Positions 34,444 through 42,258 of a stretch of DNA of 64,000 bases are shown here, in pieces. The DNA comes from G963666935 sp963666935 (GTDB lineage Bacteria > Bacillota > Clostridia > Christensenellales > CAG-138), in contig OY762936.1 of NCBI GenBank assembly GCA_963666935.1, positions 558,001 to 622,000 on the forward strand, read 5' to 3'. Made by a program: the position numbers and the translations under genes. A model generated the notes under the pieces. It did no database searches, was not told the DNA's origin, and worked only from the letters and a program-made list of their open reading frames with translations. Position 1 is the first letter of the stretch. Every line of letters starts with the position of its first letter.

Positions 34444-34483
34444 ATAGTCAGCGCTGAGTAATATTATACTCAGCGCTGACTAT
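34444..34483. promoter_or_regulatory. PadR operator: perfect 17-base inverted repeat
   Basis: ATAGTCAGCGCTGAGTA (34444-34460) and its exact reverse complement (34467-34483) flank a 6-base spacer, 21 bases upstream of the PadR gene. Confidence 0.8.
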
Positions 34484-34529
34484 TTGTCAATATGGATTTA
34501 GAAACGTTTAAATTCTCGTTTGATTTATA

Positions 34530-34558
34530 TTGACAAAAGCGTATAGTAGCTATATGCT
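34530..34558 (+). promoter_or_regulatory. marR promoter with operator
   Basis: TTGACA (34530-34535), 17-base spacer, TATGCT (34553-34558). The spacer holds GTATAGTAGCTATAT, one of three related palindromes here. Confidence 0.75.
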
Positions 34559-34564
34559 ATGCTC

Positions 34565-35038
34565 ATGAATATGAAATTTAAAAACAGAACAAAGATCAGC
34601 TATACCTTTCTGCGCGTGGTCACCAAGCTCTCCGAGATTGATAGGAAAACCCGGTATTACGGGACGGATCAGCCTTTGTATCATGCGGAAATCCACATGA
34701 TCAAATCCATCAAAGAAAACGAAGGCATCCATGTGACGGGGTTGGCCGACATGTTGGGTGTGACGAAAGGCGCGGTATCCCAAATCATTCAAAGACTCGA
34801 ACGCAAGGGCATGATTGTCAAAGACACCGATCCCCACAACCTGTCAAGACTTGTGCTGCGTCTTACGCCAAAAGGCGAAACGGCCTATCGTCATCACGAG
34901 GAGTTGCATCGTGAATTTGACGGGCTTTTTTCCGCTGCTTTCGAAAACGCCTCTGAGGGAAATAGGGCCTTTTTATACGGCTTCCTCAATACCCTGGATG
35001 AGAAGATTGATGCGTTTGAAAAGACTGAACAGATTTAG
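34565..35038 (+). CDS. MarR-family regulator
   Basis: 157 residues from the ATG at 34565. Winged helix VTGLADMLGVTKGAVSQIIQ, ERKGMIVKDTDPHNLSRLVL and LTPKGE. It sits before the MATE pump gene with two further copies of its presumed operator between them, so it probably represses itself and the pump. Confidence 0.9.
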   Translation: MNMKFKNRTKISYTFLRVVTKLSEIDRKTRYYGTDQPLYHAEIHMIKSIKENEGIHVTGLADMLGVTKGAVSQIIQRLERKGMIVKDTDPHNLSRLVLRLTPKGETAYRHHEELHREFDGLFSAAFENASEGNRAFLYGFLNTLDEKIDAFEKTEQI

Positions 35039-35055
35039 TGTTTTTTGTGGCAAGA

Positions 35056-35133
35056 GTATAGCAGCTATACCTTTGCCGGTGAAAACAGCCGCCGACTCAT
35101 TTTTATTTTATGCAAAGAGTATAGTAACTATAC
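35056..35133. promoter_or_regulatory. Two MarR-type palindromes before the MATE gene
   Basis: GTATAGCAGCTATAC (35056-35070) and GTATAGTAACTATAC (35119-35133), same dyad GTATAG-N3-CTATAC as at 34541-34555. Confidence 0.75.
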
Positions 35134-35153
35134 AGCGTTGAAAGGAAAGAAAT

Positions 35154-36560
35154 ATGAACAATGAAGAAAAAATTTTAATGATGCGGGATGAAAAAATCCC
35201 GAAAGTGCTTATTAAGCTGGGCGTTCCGACCATGATTGGTATGATGGCCTCGGCGATTTACAGTGCGGTCGACGCATATTTTGTAGGGTGGCTTGGAACC
35301 AGTCAGGTGGGCGCGGTATCCGTTGTGTTTCCTATCGTCCAGATTATCGTGGGACTTGGCATGTCCTTTGGAAGCGGCGCGGCTTCCTATATCGCGCGGC
35401 TTTTAGGGCAGGGAAAAACAGATGAAGCAAACCGTACGGCCTCGACGGCCCTATTCTCAAGCTTGGTTATCGGAGTAGCAGCCATTGTTATTGCCATGTG
35501 CTTCCTGGACGATTTGCTGGTCGCACTGGGAGCTACGGCTACGGTCCTGCCGTACGCAAGAGAGTATGCCGTAATTTTTGTTATCGGTTCCATCCTGAAC
35601 ATATTTAACATCACGATGAACAATATCATAACCGCCGAGGGCCGGGCAAGAATCACCATGATCTCAATGCTGATCGGCGGCGGGCTGAATATAATCCTGG
35701 ACCCGATATTCATCCTGCCGCTTGGCTTAGGAGTACGGGGTGCCGCAATTGCCACGGTCATCTCACAGGCCGCGACCTCCTGCCTGTACTTCTGGTTCAG
35801 CGTTGGTAAAAAAGGATATCTGCGTTTTTCTCCAAGGCTTTTTACTTTCAGCGGTAAAATCTACGGAGAGATATTCAAAGTTGGTGTTCCCATCTTCGTT
35901 TATCAGCTTTTGACCAGTATCGCGCTGAGCCTGACGAACACGGCGGCGAGCAAATATGGAGATTTCGCCCTGGCTGCAGCCGGCGTGGTGACACGTATCC
36001 TGACGCTGGGTACTTATGTGGTATTCGGTTATATGAAGGGGTATCAGCCCGTGGCCGGATACAGCTACGGAGCAAAAAGATATGACCGCATGAACGAAGC
36101 CACAAAAATATCGCTTATCTGGGCAACTGTCTTCTGCGCCGCCGCGGCAATTCTGATGCTCGTCATTCCCGGGCAGATTGTTTCCCTGTTCACTGAAAAC
36201 GACACGGCGCTGATCGATATCGGCGCGCGCATGCTGAGGGCAAACGGAATCATCTTTGTCCTGTTTGGATTTCAGCAGGTCTATATGACGCTGTTCCTTG
36301 CGATGGGGCGTGGGATGGAAGGCGGAATATTAAGCATCTGCCGTCAGGGATTATTCTTTATCCCGGCAATCTTAATTCTTCCTCGCCTGTTTGGGGTTGA
36401 AGGTATCATCTGGGCTCAGCCGCTTGCAGATATACTGACGGTTATGCTGACGGCGATACTTGTCGTTGGGGTGAACAAGAAGCTCAAGGCGTTAAAGCAA
36501 GACTGCTCGCAACAGAATGTGCCGGCGGAAATAGCGGAGGATAATAAGAATGCTGTTTAG
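35154..36560 (+). CDS. MATE-family efflux transporter
   Basis: 468 residues with twelve predicted membrane segments. Family marks: KVLIKLGVPTMIGMMASAIYSAVDAYFVG-type N-terminus (split here as PTMIGMM and YSAVDAYFVG) and the repeated GVPIFVYQLL at the start of the second half. Exports cationic or amphipathic compounds using a Na+ or H+ gradient. Controlled by the adjacent MarR. Its end overlaps the next methyltransferase gene by 11 bases. Confidence 0.92.
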   Translation: MNNEEKILMMRDEKIPKVLIKLGVPTMIGMMASAIYSAVDAYFVGWLGTSQVGAVSVVFPIVQIIVGLGMSFGSGAASYIARLLGQGKTDEANRTASTALFSSLVIGVAAIVIAMCFLDDLLVALGATATVLPYAREYAVIFVIGSILNIFNITMNNIITAEGRARITMISMLIGGGLNIILDPIFILPLGLGVRGAAIATVISQAATSCLYFWFSVGKKGYLRFSPRLFTFSGKIYGEIFKVGVPIFVYQLLTSIALSLTNTAASKYGDFALAAAGVVTRILTLGTYVVFGYMKGYQPVAGYSYGAKRYDRMNEATKISLIWATVFCAAAAILMLVIPGQIVSLFTENDTALIDIGARMLRANGIIFVLFGFQQVYMTLFLAMGRGMEGGILSICRQGLFFIPAILILPRLFGVEGIIWAQPLADILTVMLTAILVVGVNKKLKALKQDCSQQNVPAEIAEDNKNAV

Positions 36561-37097
36561 CGGGATATGGGCGGTTATGCTTAACAACAGAGCAAAAAAA
36601 GGCTCGCAAAAGGTGCTCCAAAATCTTGAAATCAGTATCGGCGACCATATCGCCGATATTGGTTCCGGCGGAGGATATTTCACCTTTGAAATGGCAAAGC
36701 GGACCAGGCCTGACGGGAAAGCATTTGCTGTTGATACCAACGAAAAGCTTTTGGCGCGAATAAAAAAGATCGCGGAGAAAAACCGGCTTTCCAATATAGA
36801 AACGGTATCCGGCAGCGAGGACAATTGCCGCCTGCAAAGGGAAAGCTGCGATTTGGTTTTTATGCGTAACGTGTTCCACCACATCAAAAACTCAATGAAA
36901 GCATAAAACCGGGCGGAAGGATTGTGGTACTGGACTGGAAAAACAAAGAGGGCGGTTTTGTAGGCCGCGCCGGGCATTTTACTCCGGAGACAGAAATCCG
37001 CAGGGTACTGCGGGAAGCGGGATTTTCACATTTGAAGACCCTGAATATACTGGCCGGGCAATTATTCAACACATTTCAAAAAAACTTGAAAAAATAA
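36550..37097 (+). pseudogene. Class I SAM methyltransferase, frameshifted in a poly-A run
   Basis: The first frame (118 codons) holds motif I IADIGSGGGYFTFEMAK and VFMRNVFHHIKN, then stops at 36906. After the A run at 36886-36890 the family-like remainder continues in another frame (LNESIKPGGRIVVLDWKN to TAA 37097). Adding one A restores an open frame of about 182 codons. Either a real one-base loss, a slippery site or a sequencing error. Translationally coupled to the MATE gene. Confidence 0.75.
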
Positions 37098-37258
37098 TAC
37101 TTTAGAGAAAAACTCAACATTAAAGTTCTGGAATCAAATATTAATTTATCCTGCAAGCTTTGCCTTCAGGTGCGCCACCGGTATCAGTCGGAATATAGAA
37201 AAAATAAAATAGTCAAAGGCCTTTATCTCAGGAAAGAACTTTTCCCAGAAAAAATATG

Positions 37259-37310
37259 TTGCGAAAATTGATATTTAGGTATATACTAATAATAATTTAG
37301 GCATACCTAA
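37259..37310 (+). promoter_or_regulatory. Promoter with two DtxR/IdeR-like boxes
   Basis: TTGCGA (37259-37264), 17-base spacer, TATACT (37282-37287). TTAGGTATATACTAA (37275-37289) covers the -10 and TTAGGCATACCTAA (37297-37310) follows; both are inverted repeats of TTAGG type. Serves the small peptide gene and DtxR gene. Confidence 0.7.
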
Positions 37311-37345
37311 TATTATTGGTACGGAGTAATATAGAGGAAAAAACG

Positions 37346-37450
37346 ATGAATGATTATACAAAACGGCTTTTTCGCCGTCAGATACCTACTTTAATAGTAA
37401 TAGCTTTTGTCTTACTGATCGGCTGGATCTCGAAGATTTTTGCCGGATAA
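37346..37450 (+). CDS. 34-residue basic membrane peptide
   Basis: ATG 37346 to TAA 37450, with GAGG 8 bases upstream. The peptide has a basic N-terminus (residues 6-11, KRLFRR), a hydrophobic span of about 14 residues (TLIVIAFVLLIGWI) and a short tail ending KIFAG, so a single-pass inner-membrane peptide is likely. It lies right behind a promoter with DtxR-type boxes and before the DtxR and ZIP genes. Function unknown; a helper of metal transport is a guess. Confidence 0.6.
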   Translation: MNDYTKRLFRRQIPTLIVIAFVLLIGWISKIFAG

Positions 37451-37536
37451 AGCACCCTGTAGTTGGTTCTTTATATAACAACATCTATGTACGCATCGGA
37501 TAATATGGCATGTATACCTGAAACGGAGGAAATCAT

Positions 37537-38202
37537 ATGACGCCCAATAAAGAAGATTATTTAAAAGAAATATATAAGCTTGGCGGAGTGGAGAATATGG
37601 TAAGCAATAAGCAGATTGCCGATGTACTGCAAATTGCACCTGCCTCCGTTTCTGAAATGCTCAATAAGCTGAGCCGTGAAGGGCTGATTGAATATGAGGC
37701 ATACAAGGGTTCCAGATTGACAGAGGAAGGTATAAAGATAGCAGCCCAGCTTCTTCGCGGTCACCGTTTATGGGAGGTTTTTCTCCTTCGGCATCTGGGG
37801 TATTCCTGGAGTGAAGCGCACGAGGATGCCGAACTTCTTGAGCATGTGGCCCCGCCCCGTCTGACTGAACGGCTGGATAAGTTTTTGAATTTCCCCGCCT
37901 ACTGTCCGCACGGCAATGCCATACCGCATAGTAACGGGCAGATAACAAAATCTTCTCTCATTACATTGAACCGTCTTAAAGCCGGCAAACATTCATATAT
38001 AAGACGAGTTATCGAGGAAAAAGAATTACTTGATTATCTGGAAGCGCTTGGCATTAAAATCGGATGTTCCGTTAAAGTCATTTCAGTCGGGGCTTATGAA
38101 GGTCCGCTTATGCTGGAGCTTGACGGGAAACAGGTTCAAATCAGTTATAAAGCCGCGTGTCAGGTTTATATAGACGACTTCGACGGCTATGGCACTGATT
38201 GA
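37537..38202 (+). CDS. DtxR-family regulator with FeoA-like C-terminal domain
   Basis: 221 residues. N-terminal HTH (QIADVLQIAPASVSEMLNKL), dimerisation/metal domain (HRLWEVFLLRHLGYSWSEAH, EHVAPPRLTERLD) and a C-terminal SH3/FeoA-like domain (IGCSVKVISVGAYEGPLMLE). Full-length DtxR/IdeR type, unlike the three shorter relatives in this window. GGAGG precedes the ATG. Probably controls the ZIP transporter that follows and its own promoter. Confidence 0.88.
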   Translation: MTPNKEDYLKEIYKLGGVENMVSNKQIADVLQIAPASVSEMLNKLSREGLIEYEAYKGSRLTEEGIKIAAQLLRGHRLWEVFLLRHLGYSWSEAHEDAELLEHVAPPRLTERLDKFLNFPAYCPHGNAIPHSNGQITKSSLITLNRLKAGKHSYIRRVIEEKELLDYLEALGIKIGCSVKVISVGAYEGPLMLELDGKQVQISYKAACQVYIDDFDGYGTD

Positions 38203-38298
38203 TTTCATCTTACTAGTCACTATTCACGAGTGATAAGGTGATCCTATAGAATGAGGAACCGTTCAAGTATATAATTAGAAAACAAAAGAGGTAAGCGT

Positions 38299-39081
38299 AT
38301 GAATAAGGAAGTGTTTTATGGAATCCTGATTCCATTCTTGGGAACCTCGCTGGGCGCGGCCTGCGTGTTTTTTATGAAAAAAGCTATGAGCGATGCCATA
38401 CAGCGCGCCCTGACCGGATTCGCGGCGGGGGTTATGGTGGCGGCTTCTGTCTGGAGCCTTCTGATCCCGGCGATCGAGCAGTCGGCAGATATGGGAAAGT
38501 GGTCATTTGTCCCTGCCGTTATCGGTTTTTGGATCGGTATTCTATTCCTGCTGCTGCTCGACCATGTCATTCCGCACCTGCATCGAAACAGCGAGAGGGT
38601 GGAGGGTCCGAAAAACCGGCTGCAGCGAACGACTATGCTGGTGCTGGCTGTCACCCTGCATAATATTCCGGAAGGAATGGCCGTCGGCGTGGTCTACGCG
38701 GGCTATCTGGCCGGAAACATACATATCACGGCAATGGGCGCGCTGGCGCTTTCTCTTGGTATTGCCATTCAGAATTTTCCGGAGGGTGCGATCATCTCCA
38801 TGCCTCTCCGTGCGGGAGGCATGGGAAAACCGAAAGCCTTTCTCAGCGGAGTGCTCTCGGGAATTGTGGAGCCCATTGGTGCGGTACTGACAATCCTGGC
38901 GGCCGGATTGATTGTTCCGGCATTACCATATATGCTGAGCTTTGCGGCGGGCGCGATGATCTATGTGGTGGTGGAAGAACTGATCCCCGAAATGTCGGAG
39001 GGAAGGCACTCCGACATTGGCACTGTGTTTTTCGCCGTCGGTTTCAGCGTTATGATGATGTTGGATGTGGCACTTGGCTGA
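38299..39081 (+). CDS. ZIP-family divalent metal transporter (ZupT/GufA-like)
   Basis: 260 residues with eight membrane segments. The transport-site motifs HNIPEGMAVG and QNFPEGAIISMP in the middle helices are intact, as is the EPIGAV turn. Imports Zn, Fe or Mn down a gradient. RBS GAGG before the ATG; it follows the DtxR gene by 96 bases, so metal-dependent control is likely. Confidence 0.9.
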   Translation: MNKEVFYGILIPFLGTSLGAACVFFMKKAMSDAIQRALTGFAAGVMVAASVWSLLIPAIEQSADMGKWSFVPAVIGFWIGILFLLLLDHVIPHLHRNSERVEGPKNRLQRTTMLVLAVTLHNIPEGMAVGVVYAGYLAGNIHITAMGALALSLGIAIQNFPEGAIISMPLRAGGMGKPKAFLSGVLSGIVEPIGAVLTILAAGLIVPALPYMLSFAAGAMIYVVVEELIPEMSEGRHSDIGTVFFAVGFSVMMMLDVALG

Positions 39082-39169
39082 CGGAGCAACAGGACCTGAG
39101 CCTTGAAACACTCCATGTGCTGGGAAATGGTGGTATATTTGCAATACATGACCTTATGACGCCGCAAGA

Positions 39170-39274
39170 TGCAGAATGTGGACGGTATTTTGTGGGGAAC
39201 GCCGGAATAGAAAAGAACATATAAGCTATGAGTACCCCAAGGATGAATTACAGGCAATTCCACAAAGCGCAAAA
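39170..39274 (+). repeat. Relaxase-tail repeat, copy B
   Basis: About 105 bases related to 30977-31081: the last codons of a relaxase gene (here interrupted by TAG) and the start of the Cys-rich VLP gene. No relaxase body precedes it. Together the copies bracket the 31.1-39.1 kb cargo. Confidence 0.7.
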
Positions 39275-39506
39275 ACTGGTACGTGGGTGTTGTAATTATG
39301 ATAGGGGCAACTGCATCGCTCTGGCCGACGGCGAAACGTGTGTCTGTGTGCAAAGCATTTCCTATTCGTTGCTGTGCAAGTGGTTCTGTGCTACCGCCTT
39401 CCACCGAACAGGGCGCTGTACTGGTTACTATAGTCTTAAGCCTATGAAAGGCCCGCTTTTTAGTTATTCTCAGAAATTGTCGAAAGCGTATTTACTTTTT
39501 GGATAG
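39228..39506 (+). pseudogene. Cysteine-rich VLP-type protein, C-terminus frameshifted
   Basis: 92 codons. The first 55 match the small Cys-rich proteins that follow relaxase genes in Firmicutes mobilisable elements: CCNYDRGNCIALADGETCVC and VQSISYSLLCKWF. After this point the family-like continuation (VLPP) lies in another frame, so the C-terminus is altered. Its ATG overlaps the TGA of the relaxase remnant, as in intact modules. Function in the family unknown. Confidence 0.6.
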
Positions 39507-39581
39507 ATTGTGCCATGCTGTTAGAAACATCTAACTGCGCTGGGAGCAACTGCAAAACAGAAATTAGCCTGGAGGAATATC

Positions 39582-40202
39582 GTGCCAAGAAGAGAATCCG
39601 CGGTATGGAGCCGATTTGCGGGGATCTACGACCGCTTTATGAAAAAAGATATGGACGCGTATCGGATCATGATCGACAGAATGACCGGCATGCTGGGGCC
39701 AGACGAAAAGGTCCTGGAGGTCGCCACGGGCACCGGCCTCATCGCTCTCGGCTTATCGGAGCATTTAAAGCAGATCGACGCCGTGGATTTTTCATCCGGG
39801 ATGATCGACGCGGCAAAAAAGAAAGCGCGGGAAAAGGGCGCTTCAAATATCTGCTTCGGCGCTCAGGACGCATACGCCCTGTCCTTCCCCGCTTCCAGCT
39901 TCGACGCCGTCATCATAGCAAATACCCTCCATATTATGCCGGAGCCGGAAAAGGCCCTTGGGGAAGTCGGCCGCGTTCTGAAGCCGGGCGGCAAACTGAT
40001 CGCTCCCACTTTTGTACATGCCGGAAGCAGGAAAGCCGCATTTCTCTCACGGCTGATGTCGATTACCGGGTTCCGCGCCTATCACAAATGGACGGAACAA
40101 AGTTATCAAGCGTTTCTCGGGAAAAACGGATTCACCGTTGTGGACGCTGCTTTGCTCAATGCGTCATTCCCGCTCGCTTACGTCGTGGCGGAAAGAACAT
40201 AG
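39582..40202 (+). CDS. Class I SAM methyltransferase (UbiE-like)
   Basis: 206 residues from a GTG start (GGAGG 6 bases before). Motif I KVLEVATGTGLIAL, then VDFSSGMIDAAKKKA and VGRVLKPGGKLIAPTF. It reads into another methyltransferase gene ten bases on. Substrate unknown. Similar to the PadR-linked and MATE-linked enzymes only in general fold. Confidence 0.87.
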   Translation: MPRRESAVWSRFAGIYDRFMKKDMDAYRIMIDRMTGMLGPDEKVLEVATGTGLIALGLSEHLKQIDAVDFSSGMIDAAKKKAREKGASNICFGAQDAYALSFPASSFDAVIIANTLHIMPEPEKALGEVGRVLKPGGKLIAPTFVHAGSRKAAFLSRLMSITGFRAYHKWTEQSYQAFLGKNGFTVVDAALLNASFPLAYVVAERT

Positions 40203-40212
40203 GGGGTCAATC

Positions 40213-40869
40213 ATGGAACGGAAAACGAAAATACAGCATTCTTACGGGCAGGCCTCGAAGGTTTACGACGCGCAGATGACTTGGGCAAGGCTTTACTGCA
40301 AGATCGTTTGGGGCTTTCAGGATACCGCCTATGCCCCTGAACTGCTCCGATGGCTACCGGATTCCTTCGGCGGGAAAATGCTCGACGTGCCCGTGGGAAC
40401 CGGCGTTCTCACCGAAAAAAAGTACGCACACATGAAAAATGCGCAGATCGTCTGTCTGGACTATTCCAACGAAATGATGGAAATCGCCCGTTCCCGCTTC
40501 CGGTCGGCGGGGATTGAAAACGTGAGTTTCCAACAGGGAGACGTGGGCTACCTGCCTTTTAGAAACGAGTCTTTCGATATTATTTTGTCCATGAACGGCT
40601 TTCATGCTTTCCCGGCCAAGGAAGCCGCGTTTTATGAGACGAGACGCGTACTGAAAAAAGGCGGCAGTTTTATCGGCTGCTTTTACATTTCGGGAGAAAC
40701 AAAACGCACGGATTTTTTTGTCCGGCATCTTTATGTACCGAAGGGCTGGTTTACGCCGCCTTTTTTGACGAAAACGGAGCTTTCGGAAAAGCTCCGGTCT
40801 CTTTACGGCGGATATGAGCTTTATAACATTGGATCAATCGCATACTTTAAATGTATCAGGCAACAATAA
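40213..40869 (+). CDS. Class I SAM methyltransferase
   Basis: 218 residues from the ATG at 40213 with AGGGGG 6 bases upstream. Motif I KMLDVPVGTGVLTEKK, then CLDYSNEMMEIARSRF and TRRVLKKGGSFIGCFY. Second of a tandem pair. The Pro/Val in motif I is a variant of the usual GxGxG. Substrate unknown. Confidence 0.87.
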   Translation: MERKTKIQHSYGQASKVYDAQMTWARLYCKIVWGFQDTAYAPELLRWLPDSFGGKMLDVPVGTGVLTEKKYAHMKNAQIVCLDYSNEMMEIARSRFRSAGIENVSFQQGDVGYLPFRNESFDIILSMNGFHAFPAKEAAFYETRRVLKKGGSFIGCFYISGETKRTDFFVRHLYVPKGWFTPPFLTKTELSEKLRSLYGGYELYNIGSIAYFKCIRQQ

Positions 40870-40920
40870 AATCTCAGACCGGTGCATATACGCAAATAAA
40901 TAAGCGAACCGCTTGTCCGG

Positions 40921-41754
40921 TCAATACGGATAGATATATTCGGTATCCGGTTTGTCAATCATTTCAACGATTTCCACTTCAACAAGCGGTGTAACCTCTT
41001 CGCCGAATTCGATCCCGGTTATTGTACCCGTCACTTTAACCCAGGTGTCCGACTCCAGCCCGGAGGCCCCGTCCCATCGGCAAAGCAGCCCGACCGTCTG
41101 CATGTCGGCGGCGCAGCACACCATGAGCAGCCTCGCGGCTACGAATTCATCATCAGCGAACCCGTCGTCGCCGTTATATACAAAGCCCGTCAGTTCAACT
41201 TCCGTTCCCTTGTAAACGGCTAAATCAGCATAGATATCACATAGGTATTCGTAATAATTTTCGTTATTGAACACAAGGACCCCGTCCTGCATTTCGTTTT
41301 CAGCGGCGGAGCTTTCCTTTTCCGGCTCTTCCACCGCGACAGAATCCGAATTGTCCGGAACGGTGTCGGTATCGGCTTCCTGAACAGCAGCCGATTCTTT
41401 TTCGTTTGAGGCGCTGTCCGAAACCGAGAGCTGGATATCGCCGGCCGTTCCCGTATCGGAGTCAAAGGATACGGCGGGTAGAGTGAATGCCATGATCAGC
41501 GGAATAATGAAAAACAGGAGAGGCCAGGCGCTTGCCTTCTTCGTACCAGGGTTAAAAAACTGCCCAAACAGCAAAACCGCATTAACGATCATTACTGTCG
41601 CTGCAAACAGGATATATGGGATGATTCTCGGATGCACGTACAGTGTGACCGAGCCCGTAAACAGCGTCTGCAGATAGAAGCCGGCAAATCCGAGCAGCAT
41701 CAGGATTTTCGCGGCAATATCAAAATGAAAGCGGAGTCCTTTTTCTTTTTTCAT
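40921..41754 (-). CDS. TIGR03943-family membrane protein (DUF1980, YcgQ-like)
   Basis: 277 residues: two or three N-terminal membrane segments, an acidic low-complexity linker (about 110-155) and an OB-like C-terminal domain with VELTGFVY, ARLLMVCCAADMQTVGLLC and WVKVTGTI. The CCAAD motif is typical of the family, which is normally paired with a DUF318-type permease. The start directly follows the remnant of that permease. Family function is not established; links to metal or Zn homeostasis have been proposed. Confidence 0.8.
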   Translation of the reverse strand: MKKEKGLRFHFDIAAKILMLLGFAGFYLQTLFTGSVTLYVHPRIIPYILFAATVMIVNAVLLFGQFFNPGTKKASAWPLLFFIIPLIMAFTLPAVSFDSDTGTAGDIQLSVSDSASNEKESAAVQEADTDTVPDNSDSVAVEEPEKESSAAENEMQDGVLVFNNENYYEYLCDIYADLAVYKGTEVELTGFVYNGDDGFADDEFVAARLLMVCCAADMQTVGLLCRWDGASGLESDTWVKVTGTITGIEFGEEVTPLVEVEIVEMIDKPDTEYIYPY

Positions 41755-41768
41755 TGTTTATTCCCTTT

Positions 41769-41902
41769 TCATAATAACAAAAAAGCCAGAAAATAAAGCA
41801 TGATAAAATTCAGTGCGAAGATGAGAAGGGAGAGCTTCAGTACAAAGGCTTTTTTAAAACCGGCAAACAGCATCAGCAGGTTTTTTTGCACAGCCAATGT
41901 AC
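41769..41902 (-). pseudogene. C-terminal remnant of a DUF318/UPF0718-type permease
   Basis: The minus frame ending at TGA 41771-41769 encodes about 40 residues (VQKNLLMLFAGFKKAF, then a hydrophobic helix ending FLAFLLL). This matches the position of the permease that partners TIGR03943 proteins; the N-terminal bulk is gone and an in-frame TAG lies just upstream. Confidence 0.5.
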
Positions 41903-42026
41903 GCTAGCTCTTTTTTCTTCGTCGGTTTTTATCCGTCTAACCGGATAGCGCCACGCGGGATGTCGGGTGTCAAGGATCAGTAAGCCACCGTTTATCAATA
42001 CAGCATGGTCTATAATAACGTTATCC

Positions 42027-42075
42027 TTGACAAGAAACAAAACATGTATTAGAATCAGGTTAGATGCGTCTAACC
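42027..42075 (+). promoter_or_regulatory. Promoter and perfect DtxR-type operator of the ABC locus
   Basis: TTGACA (42027-42032), 17 bases, TAGAAT (42050-42055), then the perfect palindrome GGTTAGATGCGTCTAACC (42058-42075) at the expected start of transcription. A leader of about 180 bases follows. The rest of 41903-42258 has no gene I can support. Confidence 0.85.
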
Positions 42076-42258
42076 ACCATGGAAGACACCGTAAAAGTAT
42101 AGCGTCGGTTATTCACGCAGTGCGTCGCCGAGATGCGGTTTATCAACTGGCGGGCATATGAAAGCGTTATTCGATCCCCATGCGAAATCGATCTTGCGGC
42201 CCGACGTGAAAACCACGCACTCCGGGTCATGTCGGCGTAATGGAAAGGAATAGAGCCT

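Noticed and set aside
39515..40279. A 254-codon plus-strand frame across the methyltransferase gene
   Set aside because: Arg/Gly-rich low-complexity shadow of the real methyltransferase in another frame; no ribosome site or family motif.
42133..42240. 35-codon frame in the leader of the ABC locus
   Set aside because: No ribosome site and no recognisable features; could be a leader peptide but nothing supports it.
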